From: CAVAVT01 sp963592185
Lineage (GTDB): Bacteria; Bacillota; Negativicutes; Selenomonadales; Selenomonadaceae
Direction: 5' to 3'
Assembly (NCBI GenBank): GCA_963592185.1
Contig: CAVAVT010000015.1
Span: 1-35,618, forward strand
Length of the DNA stretch: 35,618 nucleotides
Within the stretch, counting starts at the first letter, position 1, and each line of letters starts with the position of its first letter. The position numbers were made by a program, and so were the translations under genes. The notes below the pieces were generated by a model. It did not search any database. It was not told the DNA's origin and saw nothing but the letters and a program-made list of their open reading frames with translations. Below, one piece after another: positions 7,290 to 16,679 of the stretch.

Positions 7290-7907
7290 TTACTCAACCC
7301 CCACCGCTGACAGAATCGTTTCCAGCGATCCTGGATCCGGAACCAGGAAAAAATGTCCTGTTATTCCATCATCCTCAGCTTGGAACTGAGTTTCTATAAC
7401 CAATGCATGGTCACCCATCTGCCCAAGCTGAACCAGCACGACACTAAGTATAGCTCCGGCCATGTCCAGTGCCAAAGCCGGTATAGAAGGAATCATAGAT
7501 ATATTAGTAAATGTAAAAAGTGCATTTAAGTATGCCCCTGCAAGGATATTTCCAATCTCCATCAGTGCAGATTCATCCATAAAATCTAGTTTGTCTGTGG
7601 AACCATGCTTTTTTCCCATAAGCATGTCCACTAGATAATATGCACTTTCCTTTGGCATAATAAACAATATGTTGCTTGGAGCCTGCCCATACACTCTGAG
7701 AAATACCCCAGCAACCATCTCATCCGGGCCTCCGATTAAATCCGGAACCTCTCCAATGGGAACTATGGATACATGTGGAACAGTCATATCTATTCTGCGA
7801 TTGATGATTTGAGATAATGCTGTAGCTGAATTGCCGGCACCCACATTGCCTATTTCTCGCAAAACATCCATTTGTATGGGATTCAATTCTAAAATATCTT
7901 CTGCCAT
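7290..7907 (-). CDS. cheC: CheY-P phosphatase CheC
   Basis: A 205-residue CheY-P phosphatase with both active sites intact. The D/S-x3-E-x2-N-x22-P pattern fits exactly at Asp14-Glu18-Asn21-Pro44 and again in the second half (SALMEIGN followed 22 residues later by Pro). Classical CheC dephosphorylates CheY-P and is stimulated by CheD, which is encoded immediately downstream. AAGAGG is 7 bp before the ATG. It stands 21 bp after cheW, giving the same cheA-cheW-cheC-cheD order as in Bacillus subtilis. The protein is cytoplasmic, with no membrane segment. Confidence 0.95.
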   Translation of the reverse strand: MAEDILELNPIQMDVLREIGNVGAGNSATALSQIINRRIDMTVPHVSIVPIGEVPDLIGGPDEMVAGVFLRVYGQAPSNILFIMPKESAYYLVDMLMGKKHGSTDKLDFMDESALMEIGNILAGAYLNALFTFTNISMIPSIPALALDMAGAILSVVLVQLGQMGDHALVIETQFQAEDDGITGHFFLVPDPGSLETILSAVGVE

Positions 7908-7928
7908 CCCTATACCTCTTTTGAATCG

Positions 7929-8381
7929 TTAATCGTTCTCTATGGAACCAATAATCTCATCCAGGCTTAGCATGATAATCAGACGGTCGTCTATCTTTCC
8001 TACACCTGTAAGGAATCGGCTTTCGCTGTCGGACTGCTTTACAGAATCTATATTTGCAGCATCAATAGTAAGAACCTCTGTAACGGCATCCACTATCATA
8101 CCCACATCTATTCCATCGCTCTGAACGATAAGAATTCTAGTACTGTCTGTATACTCCATTGGCTGCAGACCAAGTCTTTTCTTCAGGTCAATAACTGGAA
8201 GGACACTGCCCCGAAGGTTGATTACACCCTTTACAAAATCAGGTGCAAATGGTACACGGGTAATATCTGTAAGTCCTCGGATTTCCTTGACATTCAATAT
8301 GCTAAAGCCGTACTCTTCTTTTCTAAGCTTAAAGGCAACGACCTGAATTTCATTGCTTTCAGTCTTTATATCCTCTGCCAT
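7929..8381 (-). CDS. cheW: Chemotaxis coupling protein CheW
   Basis: A 150-residue single-domain CheW that bridges chemoreceptors and CheA in signalling arrays. The core reads VVAFKLRKEEYGFSILNVKE, then FVKGVINLRGSVLPVIDLKK with the NLRG motif (about residues 72-75) used for receptor and CheA contact, then a run predicted to form the second SH3-like beta-barrel. AGGAGG lies 8 bp before the ATG, one of the strongest start sites in the cluster. The gene is 19 bp after cheA. No extra receiver domain is attached, so it is CheW and not CheV. Confidence 0.96.
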   Translation of the reverse strand: MAEDIKTESNEIQVVAFKLRKEEYGFSILNVKEIRGLTDITRVPFAPDFVKGVINLRGSVLPVIDLKKRLGLQPMEYTDSTRILIVQSDGIDVGMIVDAVTEVLTIDAANIDSVKQSDSESRFLTGVGKIDDRLIIMLSLDEIIGSIEND

Positions 8382-8400
8382 ATCTGTATCCTCCTGCCCC

Positions 8401-10446
8401 TTACATCAAAGCGCCGACATCAAGAATCATTGCTACACGTCCGTCACCAAGGACTGTTGCGCCGGAGATAACCTTCAGACCCACCAGCAGCTTGCCAAGG
8501 GTCTTGATTACGATTTCCTGCTGACCGATAAGGTCATCAACAACAATACCAGCCTTCCGATCGCCAATGTGTACAACAACCACAAAGATGTCGTCCTTTT
8601 CAGTGTCATCAGTCTTAGGCACGTTGAGCACCTCGCCAAGTCTGATAATAGGAATAATCTGTCCACGGAGAACAATAACCTCTTTGTTTTTTACTGTCTT
8701 TATATCCTCGGAGGTAATATTTATAGTGCTGTCTATGGAGCCAAGAGGAACAGCATACATTTCTTCCTGAACCCGTACCATGAGCGCCTGAATAATTGCC
8801 AGTGTCAGAGGAAGTTTTATTTTGAATACGCTTCCCTGGTCCATCTGGGTTTCAACGTCAACATGTCCGCCCAAAGCTTCAATCTTGCTGCGTACAACAT
8901 CCATGCCTACGCCACGGCCAGATACATCTGTGATTTTTTCAGCTGTGGAAAAACCTGGCAGGAAAATCAGCCTTACAGCATCTGCATCATCCAGATTGTC
9001 GGCTTCCTCCTGTGAAATCATTCCCTTTTCAACAGCCTTCCGGCGGATAACATTTGCATCTATACCCTTGCCGTCATCAGTAACCATGATAACTACATTA
9101 TTGCCCTCATGACGTGCAATGAGGCCCACCTCGCCTACACGGGGCTTGCCCTTGGCTGCACGGTCCTCAGGATGCTCAACACCATGGTCAAGAGAATTTC
9201 TTAGGAGATGCATCAAAGGATCGCCTATCTCATCAATAACAGTACGGTCAAGCTCTGTTTCTTCACCTTCAATGGTAAGGTTGATTTCCTTGTCCAGTTC
9301 CTTGGCCAAATCTCTTACCATACGGGGGAAACGGTTGAATACGGAGCTTACCGGCACCATTCTGACCTTCATGACCACTGACTGAAGGTCTGTTGTAACC
9401 CTGTCCATCTGCTCCAGAGTCTCAATAAGCTCCGGCAGTCTTCTAGTCATTCCAATCTGCTCGAGACGTACCTTATTGATTACCAGCTCCCCCATGAGGT
9501 TCATAAGGGTATCAAGCTTTTCAATATCTACACGGACAGACTGTCCTGCATGATTTTTCTTATGTGCAGCAGCCTTCTTGTCACACTTGTCCGGTTCAGC
9601 CTTAGGTGACTCTGTATTCTTTTGTGCAGCCTTTGAAGCTTCCGGCGCTGCAGGCTTCGGTTCTTCTTTAGGAGATGTTTCCACAGCAATCTCCTGGACA
9701 TCAGCCTTTTCTATCTCGGAAATAGAGGTAACAGCCTCCTCTATCGCCTTTTTCTCTGAAGCTGTAACCACAACAACATCAAAGCTGTGGTCAAACTTCT
9801 CCTGCTCAAGGTCCTCCGCCGGAGGTACAGACTTGATAACATCTCCAAGCTCATCCAGCGCATTCATAACCATGTACGAACGGGCTGACTTAAGGAGACA
9901 GGATGCAACAAGCTCCACATGAACGCTGAAGGCAAGCATTCCGCCATCCTTTGCAACCTTGATTATTTCCTTGTCAGTGTCAGAAAGCTCTATACCGCCA
10001 GGGGATGCTGCGGCTGTGGCCGGTTCTGCCTTTGATGTGGCTGCAGCTGCTGCAGGGGAAGTTTCTCCCTTGGCTATTGCATTTACTGATGCAATGAGCC
10101 CGCTTACATCTACTAAATCCTCAGACTCACCATTGCCAATGTTTTCAATCATTTCAGTGAGGGAATCGATACACTTGAACAGTACATCTATTATATCGCC
10201 ACTAACCTTAAGCTGTTTTTTGCGAAGCATGTCCAGCAGATTTTCCATATCGTGGGTAAGCTCCGCTGTTTTTGTATATCCCATAGTTGCTGACATGCCT
10301 TTAAGGGTATGTGCATTTCTGAATATTTCATTGAGAACGTCAATCTCCTCAGGATTGCTCTCCAAGCTGAGAAGTCCATCATTCAATGATTGCAGATGTT
10401 CTCGAGACTCATCCAAAAACATATCCATGTACTGGTTAGTGTCCAT
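8401..10446 (-). CDS. cheA: Chemotaxis histidine kinase CheA
   Basis: A 681-residue kinase that passes phosphate to CheY and CheB. P1 (HPt, about 1-105) has phosphoryl-accepting His46 in NAHTLKGMSATMGY. An Ala/Pro-rich linker leads to a P2-like CheY/CheB-docking domain (about 155-240), followed by a charged linker. P3 dimerisation helices begin near 305 (DTLMNLMGELVINKVRLEQI). P4 ATPase shows the N box (HLLRNSLDHGVE), G1 (VTDDGKGID) and G2 (GRGVGMDVV) boxes. P5, the CheW-like domain, fills the last 130 residues. AGGGGG precedes the ATG. It sits 20 bp after cheB. All catalytic boxes are intact. Confidence 0.97.
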   Translation of the reverse strand: MDTNQYMDMFLDESREHLQSLNDGLLSLESNPEEIDVLNEIFRNAHTLKGMSATMGYTKTAELTHDMENLLDMLRKKQLKVSGDIIDVLFKCIDSLTEMIENIGNGESEDLVDVSGLIASVNAIAKGETSPAAAAATSKAEPATAAASPGGIELSDTDKEIIKVAKDGGMLAFSVHVELVASCLLKSARSYMVMNALDELGDVIKSVPPAEDLEQEKFDHSFDVVVVTASEKKAIEEAVTSISEIEKADVQEIAVETSPKEEPKPAAPEASKAAQKNTESPKAEPDKCDKKAAAHKKNHAGQSVRVDIEKLDTLMNLMGELVINKVRLEQIGMTRRLPELIETLEQMDRVTTDLQSVVMKVRMVPVSSVFNRFPRMVRDLAKELDKEINLTIEGEETELDRTVIDEIGDPLMHLLRNSLDHGVEHPEDRAAKGKPRVGEVGLIARHEGNNVVIMVTDDGKGIDANVIRRKAVEKGMISQEEADNLDDADAVRLIFLPGFSTAEKITDVSGRGVGMDVVRSKIEALGGHVDVETQMDQGSVFKIKLPLTLAIIQALMVRVQEEMYAVPLGSIDSTINITSEDIKTVKNKEVIVLRGQIIPIIRLGEVLNVPKTDDTEKDDIFVVVVHIGDRKAGIVVDDLIGQQEIVIKTLGKLLVGLKVISGATVLGDGRVAMILDVGALM

Positions 10447-10466
10447 TACTATTCCCCCTATGTATC

Positions 10467-11624
10467 TTATTTCCCAACAGCTTCAACGATTGCCCCTGCA
10501 ACCTGTGTCACTGGAAGAATTTTATCAGCTATTCCAAGGTCCGCAACAGCCTTGGGCATTCCATAAACTACGGCGGTTTCCTCTGATTCGGCAATAATAT
10601 ATCCGCCATTTTTCTTTATTTTTTCCATTCCAGCAGCTCCATCGCACCCCATGCCTGTCAGTTCCACAGCAACAAGCTTTTCCCCAAAAAGTGCCAACGA
10701 ATCAAATAACACATTGACAGCCGGTCTATGACTTCCCACCGGCGGATTCTGATCCAGCTGAATTTTAAACTGTCCGCCAACCAAAGCAACTGTCATATGA
10801 TAATTTCCTGGAGCAATATACACAGTAGCAGGTTTGATATATTCCTGATCCTCAGCCTCTTTTACCTTCACCTGTGACAAAGTATCCAACCTTTCTGCCA
10901 ACGACTTTGTAAACCCTGCCGGCATGTGCTGAACCACCACCACTCCGCAGGATAAATCCCTTGGAAGTTTGGGTATTACAGCCTGAAGCGCTCTTGGCCC
11001 TCCAGTGGAAGTTCCAATTGCCACCAGCTGTCTTCTGGAACCAAAGAAACTGGAAGAAGCTGCCATATGAGGTTTTAAAACAGGACGTGTACCTACAGCC
11101 GTATTTTGCATCGGCTGTGTAACACCGAATTTTTTTCTCACTGGAATATTTATTCGCTTAAAAATAGGTTCTTCCTGCTTTTTTTGTGCATTAGGGGTCC
11201 TATTACCTATATTGCCTCTCTTAACATTCAAATTGGCTGATGCAGCTGTACGGCACTTTGTAAGAATCTCTCCTTCGATGGAGTCTATTCTTGAAATAGA
11301 GCCGCCTGTCTTGCTGATAAAATCTACGGCTCCCAGTGCCAATGCCTTTATAGTTGCATCAGCACCTTCCTTTGTGAGACTGCTGAGCATTACCACAGGT
11401 ATCGGGAAATCCTTCATAAGTACTTCCAGTGCCTGAAGGCCGTCCATTACAGGCATGTTGACATCCATAGTCAGAATATCCGGCTTAAGCTTAAGTGCCT
11501 TTTCCACAGCTTCCTTGCCGTTCATGGCGGTGCCAGCTACCTCAAAGTCCGAAGCAGCTGTAAACAGATCCGATAAAACCTTCCGCATAAATGCAGAATC
11601 ATCAGCGATTAAAACTCGAATCAT
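10467..11624 (-). CDS. cheB: Chemotaxis methylesterase/deamidase CheB
   Basis: A 385-residue response regulator that removes methyl groups from chemoreceptors when phosphorylated by CheA. The receiver domain (1-120) has the acidic pair Asp8-Asp9, phosphorylation site Asp54 and Lys105 in FISKT. A linker of about 75 residues, longer than usual and basic, leads to the esterase domain (about 200-385), whose catalytic Ser206 (GTSTGG), His233 (VQHMPAGFT) and Asp328 (GMGCDGAAG) keep the family spacing. AAGGAGG precedes the ATG. It is 14 bp after the PilZ gene, so motility brake and adaptation genes are adjacent. cheR, its opposing methyltransferase, is not in the window. Confidence 0.97.
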   Translation of the reverse strand: MIRVLIADDSAFMRKVLSDLFTAASDFEVAGTAMNGKEAVEKALKLKPDILTMDVNMPVMDGLQALEVLMKDFPIPVVMLSSLTKEGADATIKALALGAVDFISKTGGSISRIDSIEGEILTKCRTAASANLNVKRGNIGNRTPNAQKKQEEPIFKRINIPVRKKFGVTQPMQNTAVGTRPVLKPHMAASSSFFGSRRQLVAIGTSTGGPRALQAVIPKLPRDLSCGVVVVQHMPAGFTKSLAERLDTLSQVKVKEAEDQEYIKPATVYIAPGNYHMTVALVGGQFKIQLDQNPPVGSHRPAVNVLFDSLALFGEKLVAVELTGMGCDGAAGMEKIKKNGGYIIAESEETAVVYGMPKAVADLGIADKILPVTQVAGAIVEAVGK

Positions 11625-11638
11625 CAGTGCCAGCCTCC

Positions 11639-12316
11639 TTAATCACTGCCCAGTCCCTTGGCCAGATTTGCCCTTTCAACCTGAAAAAGATACTTTACTA
11701 TCCTATTCTGTATAGCACGTTCCATATTCTGTATCTTAACACCTACATAGTAGATTCTTACGCTGTTGGTCTTCAGTTCCCTGCATTGTGCAACCTCCGT
11801 CATAAGCTGCAGCTGTCCAACCCCTGGAATGTTATTTATATGAACTGCGGTTTTCATTCCCACCTGGACTCTTTCTTTGCACAGAAAGCTCAGTCCGCTT
11901 CCGCTCATATCGATGGTCCGGGACTCCACAGCATCCTGGAGAGAACCATCCTCATTCACAAGCTGATATTTCACGGGAACTGAAACTCTTACTCTGACAA
12001 ACCCCCGATTCTGGAATCGTTCAACTTTTTCGGGCTTATCTATATGCCAGACTGGAATGGGCGTTGATGACTTGTCCCTATATACTGAAAAAAAGCGGTA
12101 GGCACAGGTCTTGGTTATAATCTTTCCATATAATTTAGTTCCCACAGCCGGAATGATAGGCACACGCCTTGAATCCATGGGCATGGCCACGATTAATTTC
12201 TTGTCAATTATATCCTCTATACGGCTGGAATAAGTTGCCGGGTCATCATCCATGTAAAATTCAACCCTTTGTCCTACCTCAAGTACCGTATCAGCTTTTA
12301 CCGTTGTACTAGGCAT
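11639..12316 (-). CDS. PilZ-domain flagellar brake protein (YcgR/YpfA-like)
   Basis: A 225-residue cytoplasmic protein with an N-terminal YcgR-type domain (about 10-105) and a C-terminal PilZ domain (about 110-215). The cyclic di-GMP motifs are present: R-x3-R in FQNRGFVRVRV and D-x-S-x-x-G in TIDMSGSGLSF. In other bacteria such proteins slow or stop the motor when cyclic di-GMP is high. GGAGGA lies about 9 bp before the ATG. The gene is 18 bp after flhG and 14 bp before cheB, a place with no counterpart in Bacillus subtilis, so here cyclic di-GMP control is built into the operon. The brake role is inferred from family. Confidence 0.9.
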   Translation of the reverse strand: MPSTTVKADTVLEVGQRVEFYMDDDPATYSSRIEDIIDKKLIVAMPMDSRRVPIIPAVGTKLYGKIITKTCAYRFFSVYRDKSSTPIPVWHIDKPEKVERFQNRGFVRVRVSVPVKYQLVNEDGSLQDAVESRTIDMSGSGLSFLCKERVQVGMKTAVHINNIPGVGQLQLMTEVAQCRELKTNSVRIYYVGVKIQNMERAIQNRIVKYLFQVERANLAKGLGSD

Positions 12317-12334
12317 ATAGTGTTTCCTCCATCA

Positions 12335-13267
12335 TTAGGAAAATTCGAGAAAATGTCGCAAAAAGCCCTTCCATCCCCGTTTCACACGGACATGACGGCC
12401 GTAAACTATGCCGGAAGCTATGGCCTTGATACATTGTGAAGCCAGGGAATCCGGCTCCCCTGCAAGGACGGGAACCTGTCTTCGCACCGAGCTCATAAGG
12501 CTTCTATCTTCAAAAATATATCCTAAAAAGTCCACCGGCATGTGCAGAAATTTTTCCGATGTTCTTCTTAATTTTGTTGCTACCTCGCTGCTTTCCTTTT
12601 CGTCATACACACGATTCACAATAATCTTTAAAGATTTTTCAGCTGCATAAATACTGTATGCCTTCATAACCGCATATGCATCCGTAAGGGCTGTAGGTTC
12701 CGGCGTTGTAACCAGCAGCACATCGTCAGCTGACAATATAAAGTCCAACACGCTTTTCCCTATACCTGCGCCAGTATCCACAAGTATATAATCCGCCATT
12801 TCCCCACACTGGGAAAGCTTTCTGAAAAGCATCGCCCTCTGCATCGGAGTATAATCCCCTGCATGCTCTATTCCGGAACCTCCGGAAATATAGTTCACGC
12901 CGTATGGACCCTGCATTATAACGTCATTTAACGATACATCATTCTGCAAAAGATGCAGCAGATTATGCTTTGAGGAGGTGCCCAGCAGTACATCCACATT
13001 TGCCATACCTAAATCCGCATCAATGATAATAACTCGCTTTCCCATAGCTCCCAAGGCGATGGCAAGGTTCACTGTCAGGTTGGTCTTGCCTACGCCGCCC
13101 TTGCCGCTGGTAATTGCAATGATACGTGCTCCAGAGGCTGCCTCTTCTGTGGACGGAGCAGCTGATGAAGCCTGTGACGCATGAGCAGAAGAGCGGAATG
13201 GTCTCTGTGTACTTAATCCTGCCTTGCCTTCCATAATTTTTCGTAATCTTGTTGCCTGATCTTCCAT
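12335..13267 (-). CDS. flhG: MinD-like ATPase FlhG (flagellar number regulator)
   Basis: A 310-residue ParA/MinD-family ATPase that limits flagellar number with FlhF. After a flexible N-terminus that includes MEDQATRLRKI, resembling the FlhF-activating segment, come the deviant Walker A TSGKGGVGKT (about 53-62), IIIDADLGMANVDVLLG, the switch region VDTGAGIG, and the substrate-specificity NRVYDE motif. The C-terminal stretch RVKRGWKGFLRHFLEF looks like an amphipathic membrane-targeting helix. The start is uncertain: the ATG at 13267 sits best behind GAGGTAGG, the one at 13273 is too close. The gene begins within 8 bp of the flhF stop. The PilZ gene follows. Confidence 0.94.
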   Translation of the reverse strand: MEDQATRLRKIMEGKAGLSTQRPFRSSAHASQASSAAPSTEEAASGARIIAITSGKGGVGKTNLTVNLAIALGAMGKRVIIIDADLGMANVDVLLGTSSKHNLLHLLQNDVSLNDVIMQGPYGVNYISGGSGIEHAGDYTPMQRAMLFRKLSQCGEMADYILVDTGAGIGKSVLDFILSADDVLLVTTPEPTALTDAYAVMKAYSIYAAEKSLKIIVNRVYDEKESSEVATKLRRTSEKFLHMPVDFLGYIFEDRSLMSSVRRQVPVLAGEPDSLASQCIKAIASGIVYGRHVRVKRGWKGFLRHFLEFS

Positions 13268-13274
13268 AAGCATC

Positions 13275-14570
13275 CTACCTCAATATCAGACCAGCCAGCA
13301 CTGCTGATGTTGCTGGTGTAATGTCGTCTGGAACACTCTGTCCATTTGTTATGTAGGAAAGGGTGATATCCTTGTCATAAAGTTGATTTATCAGCAGACC
13401 TAGGCTGCTGGTTTCATCGCTTTTTGTGAAAATGACATGCTGAGGACCGCAGCCAGCAAAATTGGACAAAATTTCCTCTGCATCCCTATTTTTAGTGGTG
13501 GCGCTCATAACAAGATGCTTTTCAATGGATTCATTTACTGAAAGCAGTTCCTTCAGCTCCTGCATCTGATATTCATTGTGCTGGCTTCTTCCAGCTGTAT
13601 CTATGAGCACAAGCCGCTTATCACTATGCTTTTCAATTGCGGTCTGAAGTTCCTCCGGAGAGTAGACTATCTCCAGTGGAAGTCCTATGATATCAGAGTA
13701 GGTTTTTAACTGCTCTACAGCTGAAATTCTATAGGTATCTGCTGTTATAAGAGCCGCACTGACACCCTTTTCCAGTACAAATCTGGCGGCTATCTTTGCA
13801 AGGGTTGTGGTCTTTCCCACACCTGTGGCACCAATAAGAGCCACCAGCTTGGTCGTTCCATCAAGAAGATGAATCCCGTCACTACAGTTCATATGCTCTT
13901 CCATTTCATGCTCAAGGACTTTCTTTGCCTCATCAGAATCCTTATCCATAAGCATATCCCCGGCCGAGCAGTGCTTTGACATATCCTTGAGAATTTTTTC
14001 ATCCACATCTGCCTGTTGGAGAGCCTGATAAAGGGTAGTATACTCCTCACGCTCAATATCCTTGCTCATTACTCTTGTAAGCATGTCCTTCATTTCAGCA
14101 AGCTCGCTTTGCAGCTCCCGGATGCGCTTTTCCTGCTCCTCTGAACTCTTTTCCTGTGCGGCTGCAGGCTGTGCAAACTGTGGTGCTGCCTTGGCAGATG
14201 GAATACTGCTGCCTGTCAAAGGTCTAAATCCCATATCGCTGCCAAGGGGCATTGATGCCGCTGCCGGTTCTGCCACACCGTTTCCGTCTGTCTGTGGTGC
14301 CTGTGAGTTTTCATCGGTATTCTTATACTGCGAAAGCACTGTACGGGGCAATATTGGGTTAAGCTGCTTCAAAGGCTCCCTTTTCTTTGGCTTCTGGTCC
14401 TCATCCTCTATTGCAGCTGTTACCTCCACGACTTCCTTGCTCTTGTAGCCAAGGAATCCGCCCGTGCGATATTTTTTTGTGTGCAGAATAACTGCATCCA
14501 CTCCCAATTCTTCCTTCACATCAGCCATTGCTTCCTTCAATGTTGCGGCCTTAAATACTTTAATACGCAA
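13275..14570 (-). CDS. flhF: SRP-type GTPase FlhF
   Basis: A 431-residue SRP-family GTPase that helps place the flagellum. A basic N-terminal domain (1-60) precedes a variable Ala/Gln/Pro-rich region (about 70-145), a helical N domain with a charged stretch (145-235), and the G domain with GATGVGKTTT (about 247-256), ADTYRISAVEQL, IDTAGRSQHN and FTKSDE. The start codon is TTG (14568-14570), abutting the flhA stop TAA (14571-14573). Purine-rich GGTGAAG within the end of flhA is the only candidate ribosome binding site, so translation probably depends on coupling to flhA. The protein works with FlhG, encoded next. Confidence 0.95.
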   Translation of the reverse strand: MRIKVFKAATLKEAMADVKEELGVDAVILHTKKYRTGGFLGYKSKEVVEVTAAIEDEDQKPKKREPLKQLNPILPRTVLSQYKNTDENSQAPQTDGNGVAEPAAASMPLGSDMGFRPLTGSSIPSAKAAPQFAQPAAAQEKSSEEQEKRIRELQSELAEMKDMLTRVMSKDIEREEYTTLYQALQQADVDEKILKDMSKHCSAGDMLMDKDSDEAKKVLEHEMEEHMNCSDGIHLLDGTTKLVALIGATGVGKTTTLAKIAARFVLEKGVSAALITADTYRISAVEQLKTYSDIIGLPLEIVYSPEELQTAIEKHSDKRLVLIDTAGRSQHNEYQMQELKELLSVNESIEKHLVMSATTKNRDAEEILSNFAGCGPQHVIFTKSDETSSLGLLINQLYDKDITLSYITNGQSVPDDITPATSAVLAGLILR

Positions 14571-16649
14571 TTATATCTTCACCACCCCAAAAATTTGTAT
14601 CTCTACACTTTGATCAATTTCTGCATGGGATAAAATTATTATTCCCGGAACAGATCTTTCCACAAGCTTTCTGAAATACAGCCTTACCGTAGGACTGGTA
14701 AGTACTATCGGCTGATATCCCATATTGGTAAGCTTTGGAAGCTCTGTGTTCAAGGCTGTAATAATTTTTTGCATTGAATCAGGATCAAGACTTACGTAGG
14801 AGCCTCTATCCGTTCGTTGTACTGCTGCCGCAATACGGTTTTCCAAGGCTGGATCCAACGTAATGCATGGCAAGGTATTGTTCTGAATATACTGCTGGGT
14901 AATCTGTCTTGCCAGTGCATGGCGAACGTACTCTGTCAGTATTTCGGTATCCTTGGTGGCTCTGGCATAGTCCGCAAGAACCTCCATAATTGTTCCCATG
15001 TCCCTGATGGAAACCCTTTCACGAAGCAGGTTTGCAAGTACCTTTTCAATTTCGCCAATATTCATAAGGCCGGGTACAACCTCCTCCACAAGGGAAGGAT
15101 TCGTCTTTTTAAGGTTATCCACAAGATTCTGTGTTTCCTGACGGCCAAGGATTTCATCTGCATGGGCTTTAATAACCTCGGTCAAATGGGTTGCCAGAAC
15201 GGATACCGCATCTACAACTGTATATCCATTCAGCTCTGCCTGTTCTCTTTCCGCCTCTGGAATCCAAAGGGCTGGCAGACCAAAGGCTGGCTCCGTGGTT
15301 TCAATGCCTTGAATCTCTTCAAAAACAGTTCCGGAGTTCATTGCCAGGAAATGGTCAAGCATAAGCTCCCCCTTGGCGATTTCTATGCCCTTCAGCTTTA
15401 TGATGTAGGCATTAGGCTTAATCTGAATGTTATCCCTGATACGTATTGTTGGGACCACTAGACCAAGCTCCAATGCACACTGTCTTCGTATCATGACTAT
15501 TCGGTCCAAAAGGTCGCCGCCCTGTCCCGAATCAACTAGTGGAATAAGGCTGTATCCGATTTCCAGCTCCATGGGGTCCACATGCAGGAGATTGATAATA
15601 TTCTCCGGCTTGGTTGCCTCCGCCTTGCTGCGTTCCTTTTTCTCCTTTTCAACCAAAGCAGGTTCTTTTGCAGCCTTTTCAGACTGAGTAAGCCTGTAGG
15701 CTACAAAAACCGCTCCAAGTCCGAGACATGCAAATGGTATCCCCGGCAGTCCCGGAATGACAGCAAACACTAAAAGCACGCCGCCAACAATCTGGAAAAC
15801 CCTTGGGTTGTGGAACAGCTGGTCAACCAGATCATGTCCCAAATTATTATCGGAATTTGCACGGGTTACTATAATACCTGTTGCTGTAGATACCAAAAGT
15901 GCCGGTATCTGATTAACCAGTCCCTCGCCTACAGTCAGCAGGGTATAATTCTGCAATGCCTGTGTTACGGTAAGATTCCGCTGAACCATACCAATGATAA
16001 ATCCGCCAGTAATATTGATTATTATAATAATGATTGCCGCAATGGCATCTCCCTTTACAAACTTGCTGGCACCATCCATGGCTCCGAAAAAGTCTGATTC
16101 ATGCTGGATTTTTTCACGGCGTATTCTTGCCTCAGCATCGGTTATTGCTCCCTGATTAAGGTCTGCATCAATTGCCATCTGCTTTCCCGGCATTGCATCC
16201 AGTGTGAATCTTGCGGTTACTTCAGCAACTCGCTCTGCACCCTTGGTAATAACAATGAACTGTATGATTATCAATATTACGAATACGATAAATCCGACAA
16301 TTGCATTACCGCCTACTACGAAGTTTCCAAATGCCGTAATGACCTCTCCAGCATATCCCTCAAGCAAAATAAGTCTTGTGGAGGATACGTTCAGCGCTAG
16401 ACGGAACAATGTGGTTATCAGCAGCAATGAGGGGAATACCGCCAAATCCAGCGGTTCCTTGTTGTAAATCGCTGCCATAACTATTACCAGTGCAAGGGTA
16501 ATATTCATGCATAGCAATAAATCCAGCAGCCCGGTGGGCAGTGGAATAATCATCATAATAACGATGGTTACTATAGCTATTGCTACAATGATATCACTAT
16601 ACTTTTGTATGAAGCCGCCTGTGGCGGAAGTTGCATTCGGTGCAGCCAT
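14571..16649 (-). CDS. flhA: Flagellar export gate protein FlhA
   Basis: A 692-residue inner-membrane component of the flagellar type III export gate. About eight membrane segments fill the first 330 residues. The FHIPEP signature lies in the cytoplasmic loop (FTLDAMPGKQMAIDADLNQG, about 147-167), and after a charged linker with a KEKKERSKAEA stretch the C-terminal cytoplasmic domain (about 350-692) would dock chaperone-substrate complexes. Length matches the family norm of about 690. GAGGAG is 7 bp before the ATG. It follows flhB by 30 bp and abuts flhF. No key region is missing. Confidence 0.97.
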   Translation of the reverse strand: MAAPNATSATGGFIQKYSDIIVAIAIVTIVIMMIIPLPTGLLDLLLCMNITLALVIVMAAIYNKEPLDLAVFPSLLLITTLFRLALNVSSTRLILLEGYAGEVITAFGNFVVGGNAIVGFIVFVILIIIQFIVITKGAERVAEVTARFTLDAMPGKQMAIDADLNQGAITDAEARIRREKIQHESDFFGAMDGASKFVKGDAIAAIIIIIINITGGFIIGMVQRNLTVTQALQNYTLLTVGEGLVNQIPALLVSTATGIIVTRANSDNNLGHDLVDQLFHNPRVFQIVGGVLLVFAVIPGLPGIPFACLGLGAVFVAYRLTQSEKAAKEPALVEKEKKERSKAEATKPENIINLLHVDPMELEIGYSLIPLVDSGQGGDLLDRIVMIRRQCALELGLVVPTIRIRDNIQIKPNAYIIKLKGIEIAKGELMLDHFLAMNSGTVFEEIQGIETTEPAFGLPALWIPEAEREQAELNGYTVVDAVSVLATHLTEVIKAHADEILGRQETQNLVDNLKKTNPSLVEEVVPGLMNIGEIEKVLANLLRERVSIRDMGTIMEVLADYARATKDTEILTEYVRHALARQITQQYIQNNTLPCITLDPALENRIAAAVQRTDRGSYVSLDPDSMQKIITALNTELPKLTNMGYQPIVLTSPTVRLYFRKLVERSVPGIIILSHAEIDQSVEIQIFGVVKI

Positions 16650-16679
16650 TGCACTACTCCTCTTTATATAAATACGAAA

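Noticed and set aside
8353..9015. Plus-strand open frame opposite cheW/cheA
   Set aside because: Shadow of the conserved CheA ATPase and CheW-like regions; composition is that of an antisense frame.
14817..15461. Plus-strand open frame of 214 codons opposite flhA
   Set aside because: Shadow of the FlhA cytoplasmic domain; Cys-rich and without a start signal.
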